Part shown: piece by piece, positions 7,732 through 15,292 of the stretch
Layout of the letters: every line of letters starts with the position of its first letter
How positions within the stretch are numbered: the first letter of the stretch is position 1
Assembly: GCA_002348095.1 (NCBI GenBank)
Contig: DDYT01000005.1
Span: forward strand, 1-16,833
Origin: Erysipelotrichaceae bacterium UBA2227
GTDB lineage: Bacteria > Bacillota_I > Bacilli_A > Erysipelotrichales > Erysipelotrichaceae
Length of the DNA: 16,833 nt
Direction: 5' to 3'
Program-made: the position numbers and the translations under genes
The notes under the pieces: generated by a model
What the model was told of the DNA's origin: nothing
The model's input: only the letters and a program-made list of their open reading frames with translations
The model's database searches: none

Positions 7732-7760
7732 TACACATTTGGGTAACTTTGCTTTATAAT
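7732..7760 (+). promoter_or_regulatory. Promoter of the comN-secDF-recJ segment
   Basis: TATAAT at 7755-7760 is preceded at a 17-nt spacer by TACACA at 7732-7737 (4 of 6 -35 matches), the same quality as the mraZ promoter. It begins 5 nt after the murD stop. No terminator stem of note lies between murD and this promoter, so read-through from the wall cluster is also possible. Confidence 0.65.
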
Positions 7761-7789
7761 AGGTAAAGGCACAAAGGAAGGGGAGTTTT

Positions 7790-8074
7790 ATGATCGATCC
7801 ACACAACCGGCAGCTACAGCTTGCCATGGTGCTGAAGCTTCAGATGCTTCAGCGAGAAGGATTGGCTCAACTGAGTTATCAGCAGCTTGAACATGTGCTG
7901 TTTGGTTGGGTGTGGCGTAAAGGGGTTCCCCTGAGTCTGCATGAAGCCGTTGAGGATCTCTTTCGGATCAATGCCGATGAGATCGTGGTTATTTTATCAA
8001 AACAAGCCATCATGGATGGCAGCAAGAAAAAGTTAAGTGACTTTGATGATTTGATTGAAGGAGTAAGCAAATGA
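7790..8074 (+). CDS. ComN-like post-transcriptional regulator (small protein upstream of secDF)
   Basis: A 94-residue soluble, mostly helical protein with no signal peptide or membrane segment. The central pattern (a Tyr-containing helix, then WRKGVPLSLHEAVEDLFRI, then EIVVILSKQAI) matches what I recall of the ComN/YrzD family, in which a Trp-Lys segment is followed by LHEIVxDIL and a C-terminal helix. In Bacillus subtilis ComN promotes comE mRNA accumulation and interacts with DivIVA, and its gene lies in the secDF neighbourhood. Here it shares a promoter with secDF and its stop overlaps the secDF start as ATGA. The ribosome binding site is strong (GGAAGGGGAG ahead of ATG 7790). The family call is by pattern memory and synteny; function in this organism is unknown, particularly if it is not competent. 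Confidence 0.55.
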   Translation: MIDPHNRQLQLAMVLKLQMLQREGLAQLSYQQLEHVLFGWVWRKGVPLSLHEAVEDLFRINADEIVVILSKQAIMDGSKKKLSDFDDLIEGVSK

Positions 8075-10356
8075 AAGCAAGACCGCGTTTAGTAATCTTC
8101 GCATTGACGGTTATCGCCATATTCACGATGATCGCATTTTTTGCGGATGACGTACAAAAAAATATGACCCTTGGACTGGACTTACAAGGGGGATTTGAAA
8201 TCGTTTATGAAGTAAGTCCGCTTGAAACGGACGGTACTTTACCTTCGATGGCAGCCGTAGCCCGTTCGGTATCCAAACGTATCGACGTTTTAGGTGTCAG
8301 TGAACCGGAAATCGTCATTGAAGGGGATAACCGTATCCGTGTTCAGTTGGCCGGTGTCACTGATCAGGAGCAGGCGCGCCGGATCATTTCGGCAACCGCG
8401 AATCTGACCTTCCGTGATGTCAATGACAATCTTTTGGCCGATGCATCGATTCTGACCGAAGGCGGCGCATCGCTGGGCTTTGAAAACGGCGTTCCTGTCG
8501 TTTCTTTAAAGATTGCCGATGCGGACAAATTCTTTGAACTTACCGATAAAGTTTCGAAAATGGGTGTGGGCAAGAATCTTATCGTTACATGGCTGGACTT
8601 TGAAGAGGGCGATTCTTATGAGGCCGAGCGGGTAAAAGAAGCCAGCGGACAGCAGAAATACATTTCTGCAGCAACGGTTGCTTCCGGTATCCGGGGCGAT
8701 GCCATCATCAAGGGCAATTTCAGTGATAAGGAAGCCCGTGAACTGGCGGATCTGATCAATTCAGGTTCCTTGCCGGTACGGATGAGTGAACTGTATTCCA
8801 ATGTCGTAACAGCAGAGTTTGGAATTACCGCTTTCAATCAGACGGTCATTGCCGGGTTAGTCGGTATCTTACTGGTCATGCTCGCCATGATATTGGTATA
8901 CAAAGTACCGGGCGTCGTCGCAGCAATCATGCTGTCGCTCTACGTCTTTGTCGTTTTATTTATCTATAACAATATGGGCGGGGTATTTACCTTGCCGGGT
9001 ATTGCGGCTTTGGTGTTGGGGGTCGGTATGACAGTCGATGCCAACATCATCACGTTTGAACGCATAAAAGATGAACTGTATTTGGGAAGAACATTGGAAA
9101 AGGCGTATGTCGAAGGACATCAGTTGGCTTTCTGGACGATTTTCGATTCTCAGTTTACGACCTTTATCGCCGCCCTGATCATGTACATCATGGGGACCGG
9201 AGCGGTCAAAGGATTTGCGACGATGTTGATGGTGACGGTTTTTGTTACCGTCATGCTCAATGTTTTCTTTACAAAGTTCTTACTGGGACTTTTGGTCAGA
9301 TCCAAAGTATTCAATAACAAAAAAGGTTTGTTTGGAGTCAAACCGGAAAACATTCCGGATGTTTCCAAAGGGGAAAACCAGAAGTATTTCGGACCTTTTA
9401 CCAAAATCGATTTCGTCAAGGAATCTCGTAAATTTTTGATCGGCAGTGCTACGATCCTGATTTTGGGACTTTCGATGTTTACGATCAACAGTTTCCGCGG
9501 TGTGGACGGATTCAATCTGGGCATCGACTTTTCCAGCGGTACCAAAATCACCATGAAATCCGATATTCCGCTGTCACTGGAAGAAATCCGTGCGGACTTC
9601 GCCCAGTTCGGTTATGACAGCGTTTCGGTTCAGTTTGCCGGGGATGATATAGCGTATGTGACGACCCGTGAGACGGAAACCACCGAAAACCTGCGCAACT
9701 TAAAAGTGTTTATCGAAGAGAAATACGGACATGAGGCCAATGATATCGTCGTTACCCCGGTGGTCGGCCGTGAGCTGGTCATCAATGCCCTGACACTCTC
9801 TCTGCTGGCATGGGTTCTGATGATGGTGTATATCACCCTGCGCTTTGAGTGGGACTATGCTTTGGGCACGATTGTCGCCTTACTGCACGATATTTTCATT
9901 GTTTTGGGTGTGTTTGCGATTTTCCGTGTTGAAGTCAATACCGAGCTGGTGGCCGTTATCCTTGCGATCATCGGGTATTCGGTCGATGACTCGATCGTTG
10001 TCTTTGACAGGATCCGGGATACCGTACGGCACTGGAGCAAACCGCACATCACTAAAGCGGATTACCGGCAGATCGTCAACTCGTCCCTACAGGTTACCTT
10101 GTGGCGGTCACTGTTTAATACATTCACCACGATTTTGCCGGTCTTTGCCTTGATCACAATCGGTTCATCGGAAATCTTCGAGTTTAACTTTGCCATGCTG
10201 ATCGGGCTGTTTGCCGGTGCTTACTCATCGATTTTCGTCGCCGCTCAATTATGGTATTATATCCGTATCAATAAAAAACCACAGTCGCAGAAAGTCAAGA
10301 AAACCCGTAAGAAGGAAGCTCTGGACGAAATGACGATCATTGGTATCAACGACTAA
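8071..10356 (+). CDS. secDF: Fused protein translocase accessory subunit SecDF
   Basis: A 761-residue natural fusion of SecD and SecF, the RND-type pair that uses the proton gradient to help SecYEG export proteins. SecD half (1 to about 410): N-terminal transmembrane helix (8-25), LGLDLQGGFEI (34-44), large extracytoplasmic domain (to about 255), then five helices including GMTVDANIITFERIKDE (319-335). SecF half: a new transmembrane helix near 455-471, FNLGIDFSSGT (481-491), a smaller external domain, five more helices with GYSVDDSIVVFDRIRDT (635-651), and a basic cytoplasmic tail (KVKKTRKK). The conserved transmembrane Asp residues (323, 639, 640) needed for proton coupling are present. The fused form is normal in Bacillus and relatives. 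Its start overlaps the ComN-like gene; its stop lies in a terminator hairpin ahead of recJ. Confidence 0.96.
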   Translation: MKARPRLVIFALTVIAIFTMIAFFADDVQKNMTLGLDLQGGFEIVYEVSPLETDGTLPSMAAVARSVSKRIDVLGVSEPEIVIEGDNRIRVQLAGVTDQEQARRIISATANLTFRDVNDNLLADASILTEGGASLGFENGVPVVSLKIADADKFFELTDKVSKMGVGKNLIVTWLDFEEGDSYEAERVKEASGQQKYISAATVASGIRGDAIIKGNFSDKEARELADLINSGSLPVRMSELYSNVVTAEFGITAFNQTVIAGLVGILLVMLAMILVYKVPGVVAAIMLSLYVFVVLFIYNNMGGVFTLPGIAALVLGVGMTVDANIITFERIKDELYLGRTLEKAYVEGHQLAFWTIFDSQFTTFIAALIMYIMGTGAVKGFATMLMVTVFVTVMLNVFFTKFLLGLLVRSKVFNNKKGLFGVKPENIPDVSKGENQKYFGPFTKIDFVKESRKFLIGSATILILGLSMFTINSFRGVDGFNLGIDFSSGTKITMKSDIPLSLEEIRADFAQFGYDSVSVQFAGDDIAYVTTRETETTENLRNLKVFIEEKYGHEANDIVVTPVVGRELVINALTLSLLAWVLMMVYITLRFEWDYALGTIVALLHDIFIVLGVFAIFRVEVNTELVAVILAIIGYSVDDSIVVFDRIRDTVRHWSKPHITKADYRQIVNSSLQVTLWRSLFNTFTTILPVFALITIGSSEIFEFNFAMLIGLFAGAYSSIFVAAQLWYYIRINKKPQSQKVKKTRKKEALDEMTIIGIND

Positions 10357-10374
10357 AGGGCTCTGCCCTTTTTT
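10355..10374 (+). terminator. Compact terminator overlapping the secDF stop codon
   Basis: AAAGGGC (10355-10361) pairs perfectly with GCCCTTT (10365-10371) around a TCT triloop and continues as T to 10374. The left arm includes the last two bases of the secDF stop. Only 19 nt separate it from the recJ start, and those hold the ribosome binding site, so recJ must rely on read-through unless there is an unseen promoter. Confidence 0.7.
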
Positions 10375-10393
10375 CTCTTAAGGAGGGGACTTT

Positions 10394-12010
10394 ATGTATG
10401 CTGTCAAGCAGAACGAAACACTGAATCCGCGAATTACCGAGCATTTTTCGACTCCCTTTACGCAAGAACTTTTATCTTCAATGAACCTGTCGGATGATCA
10501 GATCCGGCAGTTGGTTTTTGGTTTTACGGATGATTGTGAAAGCGAGGTCGTACGAAAAGCTGCAGATCTGCTGAGAAATGCGGCCAAAGAAAACCGAAAA
10601 ATAATGATCTGCGGGGATTATGATGCGGATGGCATCTGTTCTACGGCGATGCTGGTCGATCTGTGTCAGCGGTTAAAACTGACGGTCGGCTTCTATATCC
10701 CCGATCGCTTAAAAGAAGGTTACGGCACCAATGAAAGCACCGTGATCGCAGCTCTTGATAAGGGCTATGATTTCTTTGTTCTGGTCGATAACGGCGTTTC
10801 GACTCACCAGGTCAACCGTCGGATCCTTGAAGCCGGGGCACAGCTTCTGATCATCGACCATCATGTGATCAGCGAACCGGTATCAGCCGATGTTCTTTTG
10901 CATCCCGATGTTCTGCCAAAGGCTTATGCGTCGATGTGTTCTTCCGGTCTGGTGTATCTGTTGGTCAGAAAACTGGGCTTGGACAGTGAGAAAATGCTTC
11001 AGCTGGCCGGAGTGGCTACGATTGGCGATATGATGCCGTTGTGGAACTATAATCGTCAGCTTGTGATCGAGGCACTGCAATCGCTGAATCGTTCAGCGAT
11101 CCTTCAGATTTCATCGCTGCTCGATAAAAACGGGGAGCGCTATGATGAAGGGCTGATTGCTTTTCAAGTGGTGCCGAAACTCAATGTCGTCGGGCGTTTG
11201 GCGGATCGTGCCAATGTCAATCAGGTTGTCCGTTATCTGTTAAGTGATCAGAAAGAGGAGATTCTAAGCGTTTCAACGACCATCAAACAGCTTAATCAGT
11301 TGCGCCGTCAGCTGAGTGCGCAGATGTATCAGCAGTCCAAAGATCAGATCACGGATGACAGACTGCTCATTATCACGCATCCGCAGTTTCACGAAGGCTT
11401 GGTCGGGATCACAGCCGGTCAGATCAGTAAAGAGACCGGCAAACCGACGATCGTGTTGGCTCAAAAGCAGGACAGTTTTAAGGGCAGTGCACGCAGTTCC
11501 TCAAGTGATCTGCATCAGCTGTTGAGTGAAGCGAAAGAACATTTACTGCACTTTGGCGGACATGCGCAAGCCGCCGGACTCGAGATCGGATCGGATCAGA
11601 TCGATGATTTCAGCCGTGCGGTCACGGCTTCGGTCAATGAGATGCTTGAGCACACCGATGAGGAAGTCATCGAAGTGTTACATTTGGATCCCTCGATCAT
11701 TGGGTTCAAAGCGGTTGAGGAGTTTGAGCGCTGTGCTCCCTTTGGTCAGGGGTTTGAGCGTCCGCTTATCATGCTGAAAAATGTGCGGGTGATCCGTCCG
11801 TTGAGCAATGGCAACCGTTCGTTCAGTAAGTGGCTGGTATCGTTGGGCAGTGAAGAAGGGGAAGTTGTGATGTTCAGTGACTGTGATGACTCGATTCGCA
11901 CTGCATCGCTGATCGATGTGATCGCGACAGTGACGATTTCACGGTTTTCGGGCCGAAGCAAGATTTCGTTGGTCGCCCAAAAGGTGTCGAAAAGTCATGG
12001 AAATGTGTAG
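10394..12010 (+). CDS. recJ: Single-stranded-DNA-specific exonuclease RecJ (DHH family)
   Basis: A 538-residue DHH/DHHA1 phosphoesterase, the 5'-3' single-strand DNA exonuclease used in recombination and mismatch or base excision repair. Catalytic motifs in order: CGDYDADGICS (73-83), VDNGVS (131-136, where DCG is more usual), IDHH (154-157), GDMMPL (211-216), NVVGR (264-268), and the DHHA1 loop HFGGHAQAAGLEI (386-398). A C-terminal OB-like region follows (about 425-535). It is much shorter than Bacillus subtilis RecJ, which carries an extra C-terminal extension, and near the length of the core enzyme. An excellent ribosome binding site (AAGGAGGGG at 10380-10388) precedes ATG 10394. Placement between secDF and apt is conserved in Firmicutes. 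An oligoribonuclease-type DHH protein (NrnA) is unlikely at this length and with the OB-like tail. Confidence 0.93.
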   Translation: MYAVKQNETLNPRITEHFSTPFTQELLSSMNLSDDQIRQLVFGFTDDCESEVVRKAADLLRNAAKENRKIMICGDYDADGICSTAMLVDLCQRLKLTVGFYIPDRLKEGYGTNESTVIAALDKGYDFFVLVDNGVSTHQVNRRILEAGAQLLIIDHHVISEPVSADVLLHPDVLPKAYASMCSSGLVYLLVRKLGLDSEKMLQLAGVATIGDMMPLWNYNRQLVIEALQSLNRSAILQISSLLDKNGERYDEGLIAFQVVPKLNVVGRLADRANVNQVVRYLLSDQKEEILSVSTTIKQLNQLRRQLSAQMYQQSKDQITDDRLLIITHPQFHEGLVGITAGQISKETGKPTIVLAQKQDSFKGSARSSSSDLHQLLSEAKEHLLHFGGHAQAAGLEIGSDQIDDFSRAVTASVNEMLEHTDEEVIEVLHLDPSIIGFKAVEEFERCAPFGQGFERPLIMLKNVRVIRPLSNGNRSFSKWLVSLGSEEGEVVMFSDCDDSIRTASLIDVIATVTISRFSGRSKISLVAQKVSKSHGNV

Positions 12011-12016
12011 AAATTT

Positions 12017-12025
12017 TGCTATAAT
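12017..12025 (+). promoter_or_regulatory. Extended -10 promoter of apt
   Basis: TGCTATAAT is an extended -10 element with a perfect TATAAT at 12020-12025, lying in the 39-nt gap after recJ. No convincing -35 is seen. The start would be near 12032, just before the apt ribosome binding site AAGGGAGG (12035-12042), so the leader is very short. Confidence 0.6.
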
Positions 12026-12049
12026 GTACATGTTAAGGGAGGCTTATCC

Positions 12050-12565
12050 ATGAATTTAAAAGATTACGTTGCTGAAATACAAGATTTTCCGATTCCGGGG
12101 ATCCTTTTTAGGGATATTACACCGCTGATGGGTGATGGTGAAGCGTTTCATGAGGCTTCACAGCGGATCATCGATTTTGCGACCCGCGTAGGTGCAGAAG
12201 TCGTCGTCGGTCCGGAGTCGCGCGGATTTATTTTCGGATGTCCGGTCGCTCATGCCATGAAAATCGGTTTTGTGCCGGTCCGCAAGCCCGGTAAGTTACC
12301 GCGGGAAACGGTCAGCTATAAATATGATTTGGAATATGGCAGCAATGAGTTGCATATTCACAGCGATGCCATTAAACCCGGTCAGAAAGTTCTGATCGTT
12401 GATGACTTGCTGGCGACCGGCGGTACGGTCGAAGCGACCATCGAGCTGATTCGCCGGTTGGGCGGCGAAGTGGTCGGTTGTGCGTTTCTGATCGAGCTGT
12501 CTTCTCTGGAAGGCCGTAAGAAACTCAAAGATGTCGAGATTTTCACACTGATGTCGTATGAATAA
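12050..12565 (+). CDS. apt: Adenine phosphoribosyltransferase
   Basis: A 171-residue purine salvage enzyme that converts adenine and PRPP to AMP. The N-terminal DFPIPGILFRDITPL (12-26) is characteristic of Apt, followed by VVVGPESRGFIFG (51-63), the flexible-loop region RKPGKLPRETVSYKYDLEYG (78-97, a strong Apt signature), and the PRPP-binding loop VLIVDDLLATGGT (114-126). Full length, no oddities. It has its own promoter and is followed by a 22-nt palindrome with a short T run before rel. Neighbourhood with rel is widespread in Firmicutes and links purine nucleotide supply with (p)ppGpp metabolism. Confidence 0.97.
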   Translation: MNLKDYVAEIQDFPIPGILFRDITPLMGDGEAFHEASQRIIDFATRVGAEVVVGPESRGFIFGCPVAHAMKIGFVPVRKPGKLPRETVSYKYDLEYGSNELHIHSDAIKPGQKVLIVDDLLATGGTVEATIELIRRLGGEVVGCAFLIELSSLEGRKKLKDVEIFTLMSYE

Positions 12566-12568
12566 ACC

Positions 12569-12594
12569 ATCGAAGAGAATTCTCTTCGATTTTT
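12569..12594 (+). terminator. Palindromic terminator-like hairpin between apt and rel
   Basis: A perfect 22-nt palindrome (12569-12590, arms ATCGAAGAGAA and its complement) is followed by TTTT and then A residues. It starts 4 nt after the apt stop. In RNA it would fold as about a 9-bp stem with a 4-nt loop. The T tract is short and no promoter is visible in the 27 nt before rel, so it is probably a partial terminator or an RNA-stabilising hairpin rather than a full stop. Confidence 0.6.
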
Positions 12595-12621
12595 AAAAGA
12601 AGGTTGGAAAGGAGGAGGACC

Positions 12622-14823
12622 ATGGCCAATCAAGTCAAACCGATCACGGTGGATATCCTGATGGAAACCGTCAAAGAATATATCAGTCAGCCGGATAATC
12701 TGGCATTGATTGAAAAAGCACTTGCCTATGCGACTGAAAAGCATGCCGGGCAGATGCGTAAAAGCGGCGAACCGTACATCAATCATCTGATTCATGTGGC
12801 GCATGTTTTGGCGACGCTGCGCGTCGGTCCTTCGACGATCGCTGCCGGCTTATTGCATGATGTTTTGGAAGACTGCGGAATTTCGAAGGAAGAACTGACC
12901 AAGGCGTTTGACGCAGAAATTGCGACGATCGTCGAGAGCGTTTCAAAAATCGGAAATATCAAGTTTACCGATGAAAAAGAGTATATGGCGGTCAATCACC
13001 GCAAGATTTTCATTGCGATGGCCAAGGATATCCGGGTCATTTTGGTCAAACTGGTCGACCGTCTGCACAATATGCGGACGTTGCAGTATCAGTCGGAAGA
13101 GAAGCAGAAGAAAATCGCGGCAGAAACGCTGGATGTGTATGCGCCGATTGCTCACCGGTTGGGTATCAGTGAAATCAAAAACGAGTTGGAAGACTTGAGT
13201 TTTTACTATCTGCATCGCGAGCAGTATTATGAAGTGGCCCGATTGGTCGAAGTACGCAAGGCAGAAAGGGACAATCAGGTCAACAAGATGATTCAGGAAA
13301 TTTCGGAGATGCTCAGTGAACACAACATCACCCATCGCATTTTCGGCCGTTCCAAGCATCTGTATTCGATTTATAAGAAGATGACGACCAAGCAGAAGCG
13401 GTTTGATGAGATCTTGGATTTGCTTGCGATTCGGATCATCTGTGAAGAAGAGCTGAACTGCTATGAGATTCTGGGCTATATTCATGCCAAGTATCGGCCG
13501 ATTCCCGGGCGTCTGAAAGATTATATCGCCATGCCGAAGATGAACATGTATCAGTCCTTGCATACGACCATCGTGGCAGATGAGGGCAATATTTTTGAAG
13601 TGCAGATCCGCACCGAGAAAATGGACTCGATTGCCGAACGCGGGATCGCGGCGCACTGGCACTACAAAGAAGGCGGGAAGTACTCCGCGGAAAAAGAGCA
13701 GCGCGAAATCGAGAACAAGCTGTCTTGGTTTAAGGATTTCAGTACGTTGACCGGGGATGTCAATGATGATGCGCAGGAATATGTGGAAGTGCTTCAGAAA
13801 GATATTTTTGAGGCAAATGTTTATGTCATGTCGCCTAAGGGACGAGTCATCGATCTGCCCAACGGTTCGACGCCGATCGATTTTGCCTATCGCATCCATA
13901 CGGAAGTCGGTCATGCGACCATCGGAGCGATCGTCAACGGCGTGTTGGTTCCGATCAATACCAAACTGAAAACCGGGGATGTCGTTCAGATCCGCACCTC
14001 AAAACAGCCCAGCGGACCGTCGGAGGACTGGCTGAAGTTTGTCAAGACCTCACATGCTCGCAATAAAATCAAGGGGTTCTTACAGAAGAAAGAACTGGAA
14101 GACCGTCAGGATGATATTAAGAAGGGTCATTCCATGTTTGTGGAAGAACTGAAGAAGCGCAGCCTGGATGAAAAGGAAATCGTGGGTTCCAAACGTTTGG
14201 AATCAGTTTTCAAGGAATTCAATATTAAGAATGATGATGATTTCTATTATGCGATCGCCGTCAAGTCACTGACGCTCAATGCGGTCATGGAGAAACTGAC
14301 GGATACGCGTAAGTCGATTCTGGATACGATCAATCTGTCGAAACTGTTTAATAAGCCCGTTCAGAAGAAAACGATCAGTAAATCCGGGATCCGGATTGCC
14401 GGAGTGGAGACGATGATGGTCTCGCTGGCCGGCTGCTGTTCGCCTGTGTATGGCGATGATATCATCGGCTATATTACCAAAGGGCAGGGCGTCAAGGTGC
14501 ACCGTACCGACTGTCCCAACATTGTCAACGAAACCAAACGTCTGATCTCAGTCGAATGGGATTCGGAGTTTGAGTCCGGGAAATATGAAGTCGGCCTGTT
14601 TATCATGGCCAATGACCGAAACTTTCTTCTGACCGATCTGGTTACGATCGTATCTCAGTGCAAAGCCGGTCTCAATGCGGTCAATTCGACGGTCAATGAT
14701 GATAAAGTCACGGCTACGACAACGATGAAAATCGTCGTGGAAGATGCCGATCATTTAAAGACGGTCATCGCCAACCTCAAGAAGGTCAATGGGGTCATTG
14801 ATGTTGACCGTGTTACATTGTAA
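12622..14823 (+). CDS. rel: Bifunctional (p)ppGpp synthetase/hydrolase, long RSH (Rel)
   Basis: A 733-residue stringent-response enzyme that makes (p)ppGpp from ATP and GDP/GTP and degrades it. Domains in order: HD hydrolase (about 25-180) with His55, HD at 79-80 and DRLHN at 146-150; RelA/SpoT synthetase (about 235-345) with FDEILDLLAIRI and RLKDYIAMPKMNMYQSLHT; TGS (about 398-460, VYVMSPKGRVIDLPNGSTP); a helical region; the zinc-finger/CC domain with LAGCCSPVYGDD (602-613) and HRTDCPN (627-633); and a C-terminal ACT domain (about 655-733). Hydrolase residues are intact, supporting a bifunctional enzyme. ATG 12622 is chosen because AAGGAGGAGG at 12609-12618 sits just upstream; an in-frame TTG at 12604 would place that ribosome binding site inside the gene. 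Also called relA in Bacillus. Confidence 0.96.
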   Translation: MANQVKPITVDILMETVKEYISQPDNLALIEKALAYATEKHAGQMRKSGEPYINHLIHVAHVLATLRVGPSTIAAGLLHDVLEDCGISKEELTKAFDAEIATIVESVSKIGNIKFTDEKEYMAVNHRKIFIAMAKDIRVILVKLVDRLHNMRTLQYQSEEKQKKIAAETLDVYAPIAHRLGISEIKNELEDLSFYYLHREQYYEVARLVEVRKAERDNQVNKMIQEISEMLSEHNITHRIFGRSKHLYSIYKKMTTKQKRFDEILDLLAIRIICEEELNCYEILGYIHAKYRPIPGRLKDYIAMPKMNMYQSLHTTIVADEGNIFEVQIRTEKMDSIAERGIAAHWHYKEGGKYSAEKEQREIENKLSWFKDFSTLTGDVNDDAQEYVEVLQKDIFEANVYVMSPKGRVIDLPNGSTPIDFAYRIHTEVGHATIGAIVNGVLVPINTKLKTGDVVQIRTSKQPSGPSEDWLKFVKTSHARNKIKGFLQKKELEDRQDDIKKGHSMFVEELKKRSLDEKEIVGSKRLESVFKEFNIKNDDDFYYAIAVKSLTLNAVMEKLTDTRKSILDTINLSKLFNKPVQKKTISKSGIRIAGVETMMVSLAGCCSPVYGDDIIGYITKGQGVKVHRTDCPNIVNETKRLISVEWDSEFESGKYEVGLFIMANDRNFLLTDLVTIVSQCKAGLNAVNSTVNDDKVTATTTMKIVVEDADHLKTVIANLKKVNGVIDVDRVTL

Positions 14824-14992
14824 GCAGTGGTTTTTTACGGTACAGCAATGAAACAATGCACTACCATAGAAATCTGCACTGTTGAAATGATCGATATACT
14901 TTCTTTGAATATCCAGTATTAGTAAAACGTATCAGAATGACATTGACGGATGATTCTTGGTGTAAGATCAGAAGTCTTGACAGAGTGTTGTT

Positions 14993-15026
14993 AAGGGCTG
15001 AGTCCGAAGGGATTCCGGCCTTTTTT
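14993..15026 (+). terminator. Intrinsic terminator downstream of rel
   Basis: An imperfect hairpin: AAGG with CCTT at the base and GAGTCC with GGATTC at the top around a GAAG loop, with two mismatches between, followed by six T residues (15021-15026). It lies 170 nt after rel, so the rel transcript would have a long 3' end, or an unseen small RNA ends here. Confidence 0.6.
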
Positions 15027-15120
15027 ATCAGATGACATCAAAGTGAACTTCACACCGAACACTGTTTGAAGGCACGAAAACGAATGCTTCAAATTTGTTA
15101 ATCAATCTTACAAAACGCTC

Positions 15121-15147
15121 TTGACAATCATGAAGTTGAATGATAAT
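15121..15147 (+). promoter_or_regulatory. Candidate promoter for the RHS-like gene
   Basis: A perfect -35 hexamer TTGACA (15121-15126) is followed by GATAAT at 15142-15147 (5 of 6 -10 matches), but the spacer is only 15 nt, short of the optimum. If used, the transcript would start near 15154 and carry a leader of about 140 nt. It lies after the terminator at 14993-15026, as expected for an independent gene. Confidence 0.4.
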
Positions 15148-15292
15148 TTTTAGATAAATAATGCCGGGGGATATCGTATGAATCATGCGGTCGCACATGG
15201 GAAACTGAAGCCTATTCAAACCATGTTTTTTTGCGTTGAAAAACAGTGATTCTGACTTTATTCTCCCTTCATTGAATCACCAGGGGGATTTT

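Larger units (their letters stand above)
14824..15292. other. 469-nt AT-rich gap between rel and the RHS-like gene
   Basis: No convincing gene is present. The stretch is visibly AT-richer than its neighbours (for example 17 G or C in the 60 bases 14881-14940). It holds a T run after rel (14830-14835), a terminator (14993-15026), a candidate promoter (15121-15147) and, in the likely leader of the next gene, an inverted repeat TGTTTTT (15224-15230) with AAAAACA (15239-15245). In many Firmicutes dtd follows rel; it is absent here. I see no transposase remnant, tRNA or known riboswitch core. Confidence 0.6.

Noticed and set aside
10252..10260. TGGTATTAT inside the secDF 3' end as a recJ promoter
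   Set aside because: It lies upstream of the secDF terminator and has a poor -35, so it would not avoid the terminator.
12604..12621. TTG start for rel
   Set aside because: It would translate the AAGGAGGAGG ribosome binding site; ATG 12622 is correctly spaced from that site.
12943..13914. 323-codon open frame on the minus strand
   Set aside because: It lies wholly antisense to the rel coding region, has no recognisable domain and reflects codon bias in rel.
14977..14982. TTGACA as a second promoter in the gap
   Set aside because: No -10-like sequence follows at 15-19 nt; the downstream bases belong to the terminator stem.
15028..15219. 63-codon minus-strand frame in the gap after rel
   Set aside because: It begins with TTG, has no clear ribosome binding site or family match, and would end against a terminator oriented for the + strand.
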